Counted from the first letter of the stretch, positions 47,401-55,792 are shown. The stretch: DNA of 64,000 nt from Bacteroidia bacterium (GCA_018000995.1 JAGNIU010000018.1:1-64000), one strand, 5' to 3'. Program-made: numbers and translations. The notes: generated from the letters alone by a model not told the origin.

Positions 47401-47736
47401 AAGATTAAAGAACTTTAATCCGTTATAAAAACAAACACCTTCATTCGTTCCAAACCACATTCTTCCTTCTGAGTCTTCAAATAAACATCTTACTACATTA
47501 CCACTAAGTCCATCTTTTTTTGTAAAATGTTTAAACTTTATTCCGTTAAAAACAGAAACGCCACCACCGCTCGCTAGCCATAAATACCCTCTCGAGTCTT
47601 GTTTAATGTCGTAAATATCAGACTGAAGTAGTCCGTTTTTCACCGACCATTTTTTAAAATTATTAAATTGAGAGTAACTACTTTTTAAAATGAATAATAA
47701 ACAAATAAGTGCGGTAATTCGGAGGGCTTTTGACAT
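44491..47736 (-). CDS. Two-component-regulator propeller sensor with SpoIIE/PP2C phosphatase output
   Basis: 1081 residues from ATG 47736; the earlier GTG at 47754 adds only six residues. A signal peptide or anchor (ALRITALICLLFILKSSYSQ) is followed by about a dozen Reg_prop propeller repeats (for example QDSRGYLWLASGGGVSVFNG, EDKQENVWIGTNGNGLNLL), then a Y_Y_Y Ig-like domain (about residues 690-765), a single membrane helix (about 776-793) and a helical linker (about 795-840). The output is a PP2C/SpoIIE serine/threonine phosphatase with Asp872 in SGDFYW, Asp890 in ADCTGHGVPGG and the final DDLLLIGI. It senses an outside signal and probably dephosphorylates an anti-sigma antagonist or similar partner; no such partner is adjacent. 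Confidence 0.9.
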   Translation of the reverse strand: MSKALRITALICLLFILKSSYSQFNNFKKWSVKNGLLQSDIYDIKQDSRGYLWLASGGGVSVFNGIKFKHFTKKDGLSGNVVRCLFEDSEGRMWFGTNEGVCFYNGLKFFNLNNKNFKGASALCFAEDKNKNIYIGTDDGGLNIIKFNEDSIEVKNLNESNGLSNNPIFDIAIDSNKNIWLATYGGGLNILNNNSGNYSCKIIKGFGKLNSDLLFSVEIYNDDIYLGTQDAGLIIFSIKNLLNENYNSPKIYNTKNGLNSNDVWDILITKDKKVWLASLENGVSRLEKNGSDFINTGFTKNNGLSDNQVLSLYEDKQENVWIGTNGNGLNLLLGEYFSHYSKADGLPSNKIQSIQQDSAKNYWLGSTDGGLTQLTFTNNTLASKNFVDEKGLTNFISCVALGNKNNKNIWFGTIGNGIVRFKDSKFTNYTENDGLVNNRIYSIYVDTKGIVWAGTSDGISRYDGVKFLSTSTEKLMMQNEGVKTIVEDNKNTIWFGTSGGVVRYQGKEVIRTFDEVEGLKSKDVNSLASCVNGDVYIGTNTGGLFKYNPLKNDTNAIEFVANDSILLSNSIRSLKFIDDYTLVAGMLNGFDKISFDKNFKIIKVKHYTEGQGFLGVECNDNALFLDTEKNVWFGTVNGITKYSPSLDNKQTTTPEVFITDIQLFFKDVDWSTKNTSQKNWFNIPTTLTLPYFENHLTFKFHTNNLSNPESILYKFKLEGRDKNWSPPRKNSEETFSGLEPGDYTFMVTSQNESGLWSEPAKFSFTITPPWYRTKLFYATVIILLILLIYGYIKWREKKLVKEKEVLEVIVKERTHEVEVQKEHLAEINKEITDSINYAQGIQAAMLPPISDINAAWKDVFVFFQPKDIVSGDFYWFQRINKDEFLIACADCTGHGVPGGFMSMICSDKLHDSAKETNEPAQILSKTNNAVKISLRQHAEIEGKNKDGMEVCLIRVNTATQQVSYAGANRLLWVIDGETKELTEIKPTKASIASFTEFDFEYQQTNLNLKKGDLLYTTSDGYPDQFGGQDGKKYMSKNLKNLIIQNCHLPMDEQMQFFKNDINTWMANCEQVDDLLLIGIRL

Positions 47737-47906
47737 CGTTTTATATATTAGCACAGAGTTACTTTATTGTATGACTTAAATATACAAAATAATAAAAACC
47801 CATTACAGACTTATTCTTTATTACTGAATTTTCATCTTTTATTTATTCGATTTTGACGAAAACCCTAAGAATTGCCTCGGTTTTTGAGTAAATCCATTCT
47901 CTTTTT

Positions 47907-47923
47907 TAAAAGCATAGCTTTTA
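47907..47923. promoter_or_regulatory. Palindrome in the intergenic region, possible operator
   Basis: TAAAAGC-ATA-GCTTTTA is a perfect 7-bp inverted repeat with a 3-base centre. The gap 47737-48043 holds no gene. It lies 70 bases upstream of the -7 element of the oxidoreductase gene and could be an operator or a weak hairpin. This is a low-confidence site. Confidence 0.3.
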
Positions 47924-47992
47924 GGTTATAAATGAGTAAAAGAAGTGCATTTTGGATTAAGTAGATATCCTTCCTTATCCCAAAAACTATCT

Positions 47993-48000
47993 TATATTTG
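47993..48000 (+). promoter_or_regulatory. Promoter -7 element (TATATTTG) for the oxidoreductase gene
   Basis: TATATTTG is a perfect TAnnTTTG match with the ATG 43 bases downstream. No TTTG is found at the usual 19-23 base spacing, so the -33 element is weak or absent. Confidence 0.4.
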
Positions 48001-48043
48001 TTTAAAGAGAAATTATCTTACCATCCTTTCCCTTTAGCGTTTA

Positions 48044-49648
48044 ATGAAAAACCTGTATGCGTCAACACTTGCCAATGAGCGCTATGATGCCATTGTTATT
48101 GGTTCTGGTGTTGGAGGATTAACGGTGGGAGTTTGCCTCGCTAAAGGAGGAAAAAAGGTTTTAGTATTAGAACGGCATTACGTTCCTGGCGGTTTCTCTC
48201 ACAGTTTTAAACGCAAGAATTTTGAATGGGATATTGGCGTGCATTATGTTGGTCGTGTTGAAGATCCTAAATCCACTTTAAGAAAAACATTTGATTACGT
48301 TACCGATGGGAAATTACAATGGACCGGCATGGGCGATATTTATGATAAAGCGATTATTGATGGGGATGAATATCATTTTGTAATTGGTGTCGAGAATCAA
48401 ATTAATAAAATGATTTCTTATTTTCCGAAGGAGGAAAAAGCGATCCGTTCTTATTATGACCTTATAAATAAAACAGCAGATAGCTCCACAACATTTTTTT
48501 CCGAAAAAGTAATGCCGCACTGGGTAAGTTGGATTTTTGGAAAATTAATGAAGAAGGGTTTCGAAAGTCAATGTCATCGCACAACTTATGATGTGATCCG
48601 TGAATTAACTTCCAATGAAAAATTGATTTCCGTGTTATGTGCTCAATGTGGTAATTACGGTTTACCCCCGCGTAAAAGCAGTTTTGCTATTCATGCTATG
48701 GTGGTGCATCATTATTTAGATGGCGGCAGTTACCCTGTTGGTGGCGCAGCAAGTATTCATCGTTTAATGTTGAAGTCGCTGGAAAAAAACAAAGGACAAT
48801 TGGCAATCAGAGCCGGCGTGAAACGAATTCTCCTTGAAAAGAACAAAGCTATTGGTGTGGAGATGGAGAATGGTGATAAAATTTATGCAAATCAAATTAT
48901 CAGTAACGCGGGCGTTCATAATACATTCAACACTTTATTAAAAGATGATGAAGCCGGAAAAGAACTTTGTGTTTCTTATAATAAAGTAAAAGCATCTGTT
49001 GCCCATGTGTGTTTGTATATTGGTTTAGATGCAAGTGATGAAGCATTAAATTTACCGCGTTATAATTTTTGGATGTACGATAGTTATGATTTTGATGACA
49101 CATACGCAAAACATATTATTGATGAGGGAAGTGATTTACCATTGGCTTATATTTCATTCCCATCTGCAAAAGATCCTGAATGGTCAAGCAAACATCCAGG
49201 CACTGCAACTATTCAGGTGATGACGGTTTGTCCGTATGAATGGGTAGCCCAATGGGAAGAAACCCGCTGGCAAAAACGCGGTGATGAATACGATACTTTC
49301 AAAGAAAAATACACAAATCAATTACTCGAAAAATTATACAAAGCAGTGCCGCAAGTAAAAGGACATATCATCGCGTCCGAACTAAGCACGCCATTATCCA
49401 CTAAACATTTCAGCAACTACGGCAAAGGCGAAATTTACGGACTAGAGCACACGCCTTACAGATTTGGTTTAAAAAGTTTACGTCCTGAAACAGTATATAA
49501 AAATTTGTATCTCACAGGACAAGACATTGTAACGGTTGGAGTAGGAGGGGCACTCTTCAGTGGTATTATCGCTTCAACAAGAATACTAAACCGTAATATG
49601 CTTTGGCGTATTAATAAGTTTAGTCAGGGTTTATCTAAGGGAAATTAA
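48044..49648 (+). CDS. FAD-dependent carotenoid/retinol saturase-like oxidoreductase
   Basis: 534 residues. The N-terminal dinucleotide-binding motif DAIVIGSGVGGLTVGVCLAK (about residues 15-34) is followed by ERHYVPGGFSHSFKRKNFEW, typical of the CrtI/retinol 13,14-reductase group. Further motifs are YPVGGAASIHRLMLKSLEKN and YLTGQDIVTVGVGGALFSG at the C-terminus. The length and GIHYVG-like GVHYVG support the RetSat branch. Family members desaturate, saturate or isomerise polyene substrates. No other carotenoid gene is nearby, so the substrate is unknown. The 3' end overlaps the convergent MFS gene by 4 bases. Confidence 0.85.
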   Translation: MKNLYASTLANERYDAIVIGSGVGGLTVGVCLAKGGKKVLVLERHYVPGGFSHSFKRKNFEWDIGVHYVGRVEDPKSTLRKTFDYVTDGKLQWTGMGDIYDKAIIDGDEYHFVIGVENQINKMISYFPKEEKAIRSYYDLINKTADSSTTFFSEKVMPHWVSWIFGKLMKKGFESQCHRTTYDVIRELTSNEKLISVLCAQCGNYGLPPRKSSFAIHAMVVHHYLDGGSYPVGGAASIHRLMLKSLEKNKGQLAIRAGVKRILLEKNKAIGVEMENGDKIYANQIISNAGVHNTFNTLLKDDEAGKELCVSYNKVKASVAHVCLYIGLDASDEALNLPRYNFWMYDSYDFDDTYAKHIIDEGSDLPLAYISFPSAKDPEWSSKHPGTATIQVMTVCPYEWVAQWEETRWQKRGDEYDTFKEKYTNQLLEKLYKAVPQVKGHIIASELSTPLSTKHFSNYGKGEIYGLEHTPYRFGLKSLRPETVYKNLYLTGQDIVTVGVGGALFSGIIASTRILNRNMLWRINKFSQGLSKGN

Positions 49649-50859
49649 GTTTTAAGGTTATTCAATCTCCAAAACCCAAAAGCAGTCAGTAAAAAAACAA
49701 CCGCACAAACAATAAACATTACATTAAAATTAGTGTGTTCAACAAGTGTAGCACATAAATAAGGACCAAGTGTTTGTCCAATTCCCCAAGCCATTGTAAA
49801 TAATGCAGCGTATTGTCCACGGTTTTTTTCGTTGGTGCGGCTTATCATAAAGGTACTCATGAATGGCATGGCGATAATTTCCCCAATGGTAATTAGTACG
49901 ATCATCAACAAACAAATTAATTTTGCATTGCCGGGAATTATTAAACTTAAAAATGATAACGCACAAATTACAGTTCCAATAGCCATGTAAATTAAATTGT
50001 TTCGTTTGCCTTCGAGTTTGTAAATCAAAACCATTTCCATTATCACAATTAAAATACCATTGAGCGCCATAACAAAGCCAATGAACTCCTCACTCAAATG
50101 CATATTATCGCGGTAAAATTTTGGTACGGTGGTGAATAATTGAAAAAAGCACATGCCAAATAGCACCACTAAAACAATAAACCATAAATATTTTTTGTCT
50201 TTGTAAGCCGATTGTTTTGGTGGAGGAGTTTCGTTTTCTCCGCCGGCGGCGGATTTTGGTTTTAAATTAACAGGAGTTCGAAAAGCTAAGAACATAATTA
50301 CGGCAGCAGCAATATTTGTTAAGCCATCAACCCAAAATAATAATTCATAACTACGCGCTGCAATTAATCCTCCTATAGAAGCACCAACAGCCCATCCTAA
50401 ATTTACCGCTAAACGATTTAAAGAATAAGAACGGGTTCTGTTTTCGGGTTTACTGTAATAAGCAATGGCTGAAGAATTAGCAGGACGAAAAGCTTCATTT
50501 ACAAAACTTAAAATAAAAGTGGCTAAACAAATTAATCCGTAAGAGTGAATTTGTCCGAGTACAATAAACATAACACCTCCTAAAAACAAAGTCATTACTT
50601 GTACTTTCTGAAATCCAATCTTATCACTCAGTTTTCCACCAAAATACGCACCAATAATAGAACCTAATCCCCATAAACCCATTACAGTTCCGGCATCGCT
50701 TAAACTGCGTTGCATTTCTTTGCCTGTTAAATACAAAGTCATAAACGGCAATACCATCGTGCCGCTGCGGTTTATTAAAATGATGAGTGAAAGTAACCAG
50801 GTTTGAGGGGAAAGCCCTGTGAAAGATGTTTTGTAAAGCGAGAGTGTTCGTTGTATCAT
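49645..50859 (-). CDS. MFS transporter
   Basis: 404 residues with about 12 membrane helices and a mid-protein charged loop (residues about 195-215). GGKLSDKIGFQKVQVMTLFL matches the loop 2-3 signature GxxxDRxGxR-like motif, and LFTMAWGIGQTLGPYL fits the C-terminal half. The substrate is not identified. The downstream RetSat-like gene is convergent with a 4-base overlap. It follows a small basic secreted protein gene on the same strand (overlapping ATGA). Confidence 0.85.
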   Translation of the reverse strand: MIQRTLSLYKTSFTGLSPQTWLLSLIILINRSGTMVLPFMTLYLTGKEMQRSLSDAGTVMGLWGLGSIIGAYFGGKLSDKIGFQKVQVMTLFLGGVMFIVLGQIHSYGLICLATFILSFVNEAFRPANSSAIAYYSKPENRTRSYSLNRLAVNLGWAVGASIGGLIAARSYELLFWVDGLTNIAAAVIMFLAFRTPVNLKPKSAAGGENETPPPKQSAYKDKKYLWFIVLVVLFGMCFFQLFTTVPKFYRDNMHLSEEFIGFVMALNGILIVIMEMVLIYKLEGKRNNLIYMAIGTVICALSFLSLIIPGNAKLICLLMIVLITIGEIIAMPFMSTFMISRTNEKNRGQYAALFTMAWGIGQTLGPYLCATLVEHTNFNVMFIVCAVVFLLTAFGFWRLNNLKT

Positions 50860-51137
50860 TCGCTAATCTTTTTCTTACCCTTTTTTATTTGTCTTCTATA
50901 CTCTTTACGTTGCTTACGGATTTCTTTTTTTTGTCCGCGCGCTAATTTGCTGCTTACTTTATCTTCTTTTTTCTTTTTTAAATATGGATTGTAAGGATTA
51001 TCACCTTTACCTTTTTTACGACGCCATTTACGCCATACTTTCTTTTGTCCTCTTTTACCCTGCATCATAGCATCTTGCTGAGCAGGTAATTCGGTGTAAA
51101 TGAACAAACTGATTAATATGGCGATGATATATCTCAT
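50856..51137 (-). CDS. Small Lys/Arg-rich exported protein
   Basis: 93 residues from ATG 51137, chosen since MRYIIAILISLFIYTELPA is a signal peptide; an earlier ATG at 51182 adds 15 unlikely residues. The mature chain is very basic (for example KRGQKKVWRKWRRKKGKGDN) and ends with KKGKKKISE. No domain is recognised. It overlaps the MFS gene start by 4 bases. It might bind nucleic acid or acidic polymers in the envelope, but no function is known. Confidence 0.65.
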   Translation of the reverse strand: MRYIIAILISLFIYTELPAQQDAMMQGKRGQKKVWRKWRRKKGKGDNPYNPYLKKKKEDKVSSKLARGQKKEIRKQRKEYRRQIKKGKKKISE

Positions 51138-51219
51138 TATGAATACAAATAACGGGCTAAAATCATAATAGTAACAGCCCAAAAAACAATACTTTTTAAC
51201 GAATAATGTTTATTATTTG

Positions 51220-51251
51220 TTTGTAAGCCCAAAGGCTTATCTTTATCTTTG
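51220..51251 (+). promoter_or_regulatory. bioB promoter with palindromic operator candidate
   Basis: TTTG (51220-51223), 20 bases, then TATCTTTG (51244-51251) is a complete Bacteroidota -33/-7 promoter. A perfect inverted repeat TAAGCC-CAAA-GGCTTA (51224-51239) fills the spacer, an ideal place for a repressor. The bioB ATG is 15 bases after the -7. The in-frame TTG at 51249 overlaps the promoter, so it is not the start. Confidence 0.6.
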
Positions 51252-51266
51252 AAAAAAGCATTTTTT

Positions 51267-52241
51267 ATGATAAAAGAGTGGACCAAACAAGAGATTTTAG
51301 ATGTGTACAATACCCCATTAATGGAGTTAATGTACCGTGCTGCTGAAACCCATAAAGCCAACCATAAAGTAGGCGAGGTGCAGGTGAGCTCATTGTTATC
51401 TATTAAAACCGGTGGTTGTCCTGAAGATTGCGCTTATTGTCCACAAGCTGCCCGTTATCATACCGAAGTAAAGGTTCATAAATTAATGGATGTGGCTGAA
51501 GTTACCGAAGCTGCAAATAATGCAAAAAACGGAGGCGCCAGTCGTATGTGTTTAGGTGCAGCTTGGAGAGAAGTTCGCGATAATAAGGATTTTGATAAGG
51601 TGTTGGATATGGTAAAAACCATTAACAGCAAAGGATTAGAAGTGTGTGCCACTTTAGGAATGGTTACAGAAGATCAGGCAAAACGTTTAGCAGAAGCAGG
51701 TTTATATGCTTACAATCACAACTTAGATACATCAGAAGAAAATTATAACAATATTATTTCAACTCGTAATTACGATGATCGTTTAAATACTATTAAAAAT
51801 GTACGTAAAGCAGGATTAACTGTTTGTTCGGGTGGTATTATCGGAATGGGAGAAGCAATTGAAGATAGAGTAGGAATGTTATACACTTTAAGTTTATTAC
51901 GCCCTCAACCGGAATCAGTTCCTATTAATGCATTGGTTGCTGTTGAAGGAACGCCATTGGCAGATCAACCTCCTGTTCCTATTTGGGATATGGTGCGAAT
52001 GATTGCAACAACAAGAATTATTTTACCGAAGACCGCAGTGCGTTTATCGGCGGGCAGACAAGAAATGAGTTTAGAAGGACAAGCTTTATGTTTTTTAGCA
52101 GGAGCAAATTCTATTTTCGCAGGTGAAAAATTGTTAACGACTCCGAATCCTGATTTTAATCAAGACATGGAGATGTTTAAATTATTAGGTTTGAGTCCTA
52201 AGAAAGCGTTCGCGGATAAACCAAAAGAAGAATTAGTTTAG
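51267..52241 (+). CDS. bioB: Biotin synthase
   Basis: 324 residues. Radical SAM enzyme that inserts sulfur into dethiobiotin, the last step of biotin synthesis. The cluster-binding [10 protein letters not shown] motif gives Cys51, Cys55 and Cys58, and the family signatures [42 protein letters not shown] and [20 protein letters not shown] are all present. The ATG at 51267 is chosen because the TTG at 51249 lies inside the promoter. Other biotin genes follow in the same direction after one inserted WG-repeat gene. Confidence 0.98.
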   Translation: MIKEWTKQEILDVYNTPLMELMYRAAETHKANHKVGEVQVSSLLSIKTGGCPEDCAYCPQAARYHTEVKVHKLMDVAEVTEAANNAKNGGASRMCLGAAWREVRDNKDFDKVLDMVKTINSKGLEVCATLGMVTEDQAKRLAEAGLYAYNHNLDTSEENYNNIISTRNYDDRLNTIKNVRKAGLTVCSGGIIGMGEAIEDRVGMLYTLSLLRPQPESVPINALVAVEGTPLADQPPVPIWDMVRMIATTRIILPKTAVRLSAGRQEMSLEGQALCFLAGANSIFAGEKLLTTPNPDFNQDMEMFKLLGLSPKKAFADKPKEELV

Positions 52242-52288
52242 TCTGTAGGACTGAAATAAATAATTAAAAATAGAGAGTCCAACGGACT
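52240..52288 (+). repeat. Two short hairpin repeats (AGTCNNNNGGACT) after bioB
   Basis: AGTCTGTAGGACT (52240-52252), overlapping the bioB stop, and AGTCCAACGGACT (52276-52288) share the AGTCNNNNGGACT pattern; the second has 5-bp arms with a 3-base loop. They lie in the short spacer between bioB and the WG-repeat gene. They may be a dispersed repeat or weak processing or termination hairpins; the role is unknown. Confidence 0.5.
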
Positions 52289-52306
52289 AAATTTAAATTA
52301 GAAATC

Positions 52307-52771
52307 ATGAAGAAAATTATTTTTGTTTTATGTGCATTGATTGGATTCAGAGCTGCTGCACAAAAAGAAGTATCTGCTCAATACGATCACATTGGTCATT
52401 TCTTTTACGGCATTGCGATTGTTGAATTGAATGGTAAAAAAGGCGCCATTGATTCTACAGGAAAGGAAGTCATTAAAACGGAGTGGGAAAATTTGACCGG
52501 ATTTGGTAAAGATGGCATTGGCTTCGCCCGAAAGAATGGAAAAGTAGGATTAATTAAATCTGACGGAACATTATTATTAGAGCCAAAATACGAGCGTATT
52601 AGTGGATTCAAAAACGGACGTGCTATTATTAGTCAAGGTATTTTTAAAGGCTTAGTTGATTTTAATGGTAAGATAATAATTGAACCAAAGTACGAACACT
52701 TAAAATTTGAAGAAAGTGGATTAGTTCGTGCACGTCAAAACGGAAAAGAAGTTCTTTTAAAAATAGATTAA
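52307..52771 (+). CDS. Secreted WG-repeat protein
   Basis: 154 residues with signal peptide MKKIIFVLCALIGFRAAA. The mature part has four to five repeats of about 23-25 residues resembling WG beta-repeats: GIAIVELNGKKGAIDSTGKE, GIGFARKNGKVGLIKSDGTL, GRAIISQGIFKGLVDFNGKI. Such repeats form beta-solenoid or sheet structures of unknown function. It sits between bioB and bioF, 12 bases before bioF. Its link to biotin synthesis is likely only positional. Confidence 0.8.
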   Translation: MKKIIFVLCALIGFRAAAQKEVSAQYDHIGHFFYGIAIVELNGKKGAIDSTGKEVIKTEWENLTGFGKDGIGFARKNGKVGLIKSDGTLLLEPKYERISGFKNGRAIISQGIFKGLVDFNGKIIIEPKYEHLKFEESGLVRARQNGKEVLLKID

Positions 52772-52782
52772 GAAATAAAGAA

Positions 52783-53886
52783 ATGATTAAGGGCCCTTTG
52801 CATTTAGTTCAGGCAATTGAAGAACGTAAGCGCAAAGGGCTTTTTCGTTCTCTAAAATACAATTACCCAAAAATTGATTTCAGTAGTAATGATTATTTAG
52901 GCTTCTCGAAGGAAGGTTTAATTGAGAAAGAAATCAAAAACCACAAGTTTTCCAATTCCGGTTCTACAGGTTCACGTTTAATTTCCGGAAATTCAAAATT
53001 CACTGAAGAATTAGAAACTTCCATTGCTAAATTTCATTCAGCAGAAGCCGCTTTAATTTTTAATTCAGGTTACGATGCAAATGTTGGTTTATTGTCGTGC
53101 ATTGCCGGTAAACGCGATTTGGTTTTATATGATGAATTAATTCACGCTTCCATTCATGATGGAATTCGAATGGGTTATGCCAAATATTATAAGATCAAGC
53201 ATAATAATATCGAACATCTAAAAGTTTTAATAGAACGGAATAAAGATTTAGTAGATAATATTTTTATAGTAGTGGAGAGTGTTTACTCTATGGATGGCGA
53301 TTCTGCTAAATTAAAGGAGCTCGCGAAAATTTGTGACAACAAAAGAATATTTCTAATAGTAGATGAAGCTCACGCTATTGGTGTTTTTGGTAAAAACGGA
53401 AGGGGTTTGTGTAATGAATTGGGAATTGAAGATAAATGTTTTGCCCGTGTTTATACTTATGGAAAAGCAATGGGTTGCCATGGCGCCGCAATAGTAGGAA
53501 ACCAAATACTAAAAGACTATCTTGTCAACTTTGCCCGTTCTTTCATTTACACTACAGCCTTGCCTCAACATAGTTTAAGGATGATTAAAGCAGCGTATGA
53601 ATTATTGCACGAAGGAAAATTACAGAAGCAATTAAGAGAAAACATTGATTACTTTAATTCCTTAACCAAAGATTTTATTGAAAGTACCAGTGCTATTCAT
53701 TGTAAATTGTTCCCGGGTAATCATAATGTAGATATAATTGAGAGTAAATTTGAAAAAGAGAATTTGTTTGTGAAAGGGATTAAAAGTCCAACAGTAAAAG
53801 AAGGAGCAGAGCGCGTAAGAATTTGTCTGCATGCGTTTAACACAAAAGAAGAAATTAAAAAATTAGTAGATATAATACATGAATAG
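52783..53886 (+). CDS. bioF: 8-amino-7-oxononanoate synthase
   Basis: 367 residues. PLP-dependent enzyme that condenses pimeloyl thioester with alanine in biotin synthesis. The KBL/AON synthase pattern is present: DFSSNDYLGFS, TGSRLISGNSKFTEELE, LIVDEAHAIGVFG (Asp194, His197) and the PLP lysine Lys228 in YTYGKAMGCHGAAIVG. It is slightly short at the C-terminus relative to E. coli BioF but complete. The 3' end overlaps bioD by 8 bases. No bioC, bioH, bioW or bioZ is visible for pimelate supply. Confidence 0.92.
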   Translation: MIKGPLHLVQAIEERKRKGLFRSLKYNYPKIDFSSNDYLGFSKEGLIEKEIKNHKFSNSGSTGSRLISGNSKFTEELETSIAKFHSAEAALIFNSGYDANVGLLSCIAGKRDLVLYDELIHASIHDGIRMGYAKYYKIKHNNIEHLKVLIERNKDLVDNIFIVVESVYSMDGDSAKLKELAKICDNKRIFLIVDEAHAIGVFGKNGRGLCNELGIEDKCFARVYTYGKAMGCHGAAIVGNQILKDYLVNFARSFIYTTALPQHSLRMIKAAYELLHEGKLQKQLRENIDYFNSLTKDFIESTSAIHCKLFPGNHNVDIIESKFEKENLFVKGIKSPTVKEGAERVRICLHAFNTKEEIKKLVDIIHE

Positions 53887-54496
53887 ATTTTTTATAACCG
53901 GAATTGGCACAAACGTTGGGAAAACGGTGGTATCAGCAATTTTATGCGAAGCCATGCAAGCTGATTACTGGAAACCTATTCAATGTGGAATAGAAGATGG
54001 AAGAGATAAGGATACTGTAAAGAAATTACTCTCTAACAGCAAAAGTGTTTGTCACGACGAAACCTATTTGCTTCAAGAGCCTGCTTCTCCGAATATCGCT
54101 GCAAAAAAAGAAAATATAAAAATCACAATAGATAGTTTACAGTTGCCTCAAACCCTAAATAAGATTTGTATTGAAGGTGCGGGTGGACCAATGGTTCCGA
54201 TTAATGATTCTTATTTTGTTATCGACATTGCCAAGCAAAATGGATTGGCAGTTGTTCTGGTTATAAGTTCATATTTGGGCTGCATCAATCATTCATTATT
54301 GGCTATTGATTATTTATTAAACAACAATTATAAATTGCATGGTTTAATATTTAATGGTGATTTTGATGAGGGAGTGAAAAATTCAATTATCAATTACAAA
54401 CGTGTTCCTGTTTTAGGTGAAATTCCTAAGGTTGAAAAACCGGATAAAAAATTTGTTAGCGAACAGGCTTCTAAAATAAATATTTCTTTATTGTAA
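53879..54496 (+). CDS. bioD: Dethiobiotin synthetase
   Basis: 205 residues. ATP-dependent carboxylase that closes the ureido ring of dethiobiotin. The P-loop FITGIGTNVGKTVVSAILCE has Lys15 and Thr16. YWKPIQCG and EGAGGPMVPI are the usual substrate and phosphate contacts. It overlaps bioF by 8 bases and touches bioA by one base (TAATG), so the three genes are an operon. Confidence 0.95.
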   Translation: MNRFFITGIGTNVGKTVVSAILCEAMQADYWKPIQCGIEDGRDKDTVKKLLSNSKSVCHDETYLLQEPASPNIAAKKENIKITIDSLQLPQTLNKICIEGAGGPMVPINDSYFVIDIAKQNGLAVVLVISSYLGCINHSLLAIDYLLNNNYKLHGLIFNGDFDEGVKNSIINYKRVPVLGEIPKVEKPDKKFVSEQASKINISLL

Positions 54497-55764
54497 TGAG
54501 TACTAGTAAAAAAGATCAGAATTTTGTTTGGCATCCCTTCACACATTTAAAATTTCAAGGCGAAAACATTTGTATTGAAAGAGCAGAGGGTTCTTATTAC
54601 TTCGATGAAAAAGGAAACAGATACATTGATGCCATTTCAAGTTGGTGGGTAAATTTACACGGACATTCACACCCATACATTTCACAAAAAGTATCAGAGC
54701 AATTATTAAAATTTGAACATACGATGTTCAGTGGCTTTACCCATAAACCGGCTGTTGAATTAGCAGAACGTTTATTAAATCATCTCCCCAAAAATCAAAA
54801 CAAAATATTTTATTCCGATAATGGTTCAACCGCTGTTGAAGTCGCTTTAAAAATGACTTTGCAGTTTTGGGATAATAAAGGAGAGAGTAAACCTTTATTC
54901 ATTGCCTTTGAAAATGCTTATCACGGTGATACATTTGGCGGTATGAGTGTAGGTGAGCGAAATGTGTTTAATAACGCCTTCGAGAAATTATTATTTGATG
55001 TAGTTCATATTCCATTACCAAATTCTGAAAATATTGAACGTTTAGAAGGTGAATTAATTTCGTTAGTGAAAAATCATTCAGTAGCCGGATTTATTTTTGA
55101 GCCTTTAGTTCAAGGTGCAGCCGGAATGTTAATGTACGAAGCACAATATTTAGATAGATTAATAAAAATATGTAACGATAATAAAGTGATAACTATCGCT
55201 GATGAAGTAATGACAGGCTTCGGAAGAACAGGAAAGTTTTTTGCATCTGATTATTTGCAAAATAAACCTGATATCATTTGTTTGTCGAAGGGTTTAACCG
55301 GTGGTTATATGCCATTGGGAGTTACAAGTTGCGCTCAATTTATTTATGACGCTTTTGTGAGTGATGATAAAGCCAAAACTTTTTTTCACGGACATAGTTA
55401 CACCGGAAATCCAACGGCTTGTTCGGCTGCATTAGCCAGTATGGATTTGATGGAGAAAAAAGAAACTTGGAATAACATCGACCGCATTTCCAAAAAACAT
55501 TCCACATTCTTAAATAAAATAAAAGGACATAAAGCAATTAAATCCATCCGTCAAACCGGAACCATTTTAGCAATAGAATTGAATACAGATGAGCATACAC
55601 ACTATTTGAATAATGCCTCTGAAAAAATAGCAGCATTCTTTATGAAACACGGAATTTTGATTCGTCCACTCGGAAATGTGTTTTACGTTTTACCACCGTA
55701 TTGTATTAACTTTTCTGATATGGATTTGATTTATTCTAAAACTGAAGAATTTCTCAATCAATAA
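54496..55764 (+). CDS. bioA: Adenosylmethionine-8-amino-7-oxononanoate aminotransferase
   Basis: 422 residues. PLP enzyme that makes 7,8-diaminononanoate with S-adenosylmethionine as amino donor. VWHPFTHLKFQ, ISSWWVNLHGHSHPYI, NAYHGDTFGGMSVGE, IADEVMTGFGRTGKFFA and Lys265 in LSKGLTGGYMPLG are characteristic. It is the last gene of the biotin operon. An 8-nt tandem repeat follows its stop immediately. Confidence 0.96.
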   Translation: MSTSKKDQNFVWHPFTHLKFQGENICIERAEGSYYFDEKGNRYIDAISSWWVNLHGHSHPYISQKVSEQLLKFEHTMFSGFTHKPAVELAERLLNHLPKNQNKIFYSDNGSTAVEVALKMTLQFWDNKGESKPLFIAFENAYHGDTFGGMSVGERNVFNNAFEKLLFDVVHIPLPNSENIERLEGELISLVKNHSVAGFIFEPLVQGAAGMLMYEAQYLDRLIKICNDNKVITIADEVMTGFGRTGKFFASDYLQNKPDIICLSKGLTGGYMPLGVTSCAQFIYDAFVSDDKAKTFFHGHSYTGNPTACSAALASMDLMEKKETWNNIDRISKKHSTFLNKIKGHKAIKSIRQTGTILAIELNTDEHTHYLNNASEKIAAFFMKHGILIRPLGNVFYVLPPYCINFSDMDLIYSKTEEFLNQ

Positions 55765-55788
55765 CTTTGCGTCTCTGCGTCTTTGCGA
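55765..55788. repeat. Tandem 8-nt repeat (CTTTGCGT-type) after bioA
   Basis: Three tandem octamers: CTTTGCGT, CTCTGCGT, CTTTGCGA. They start at the base after the bioA TAA and lie between two convergent genes. Similar sequences are scattered in many bacterial genomes. No hairpin is obvious. Confidence 0.65.
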
Positions 55789-55792
55789 GAAA

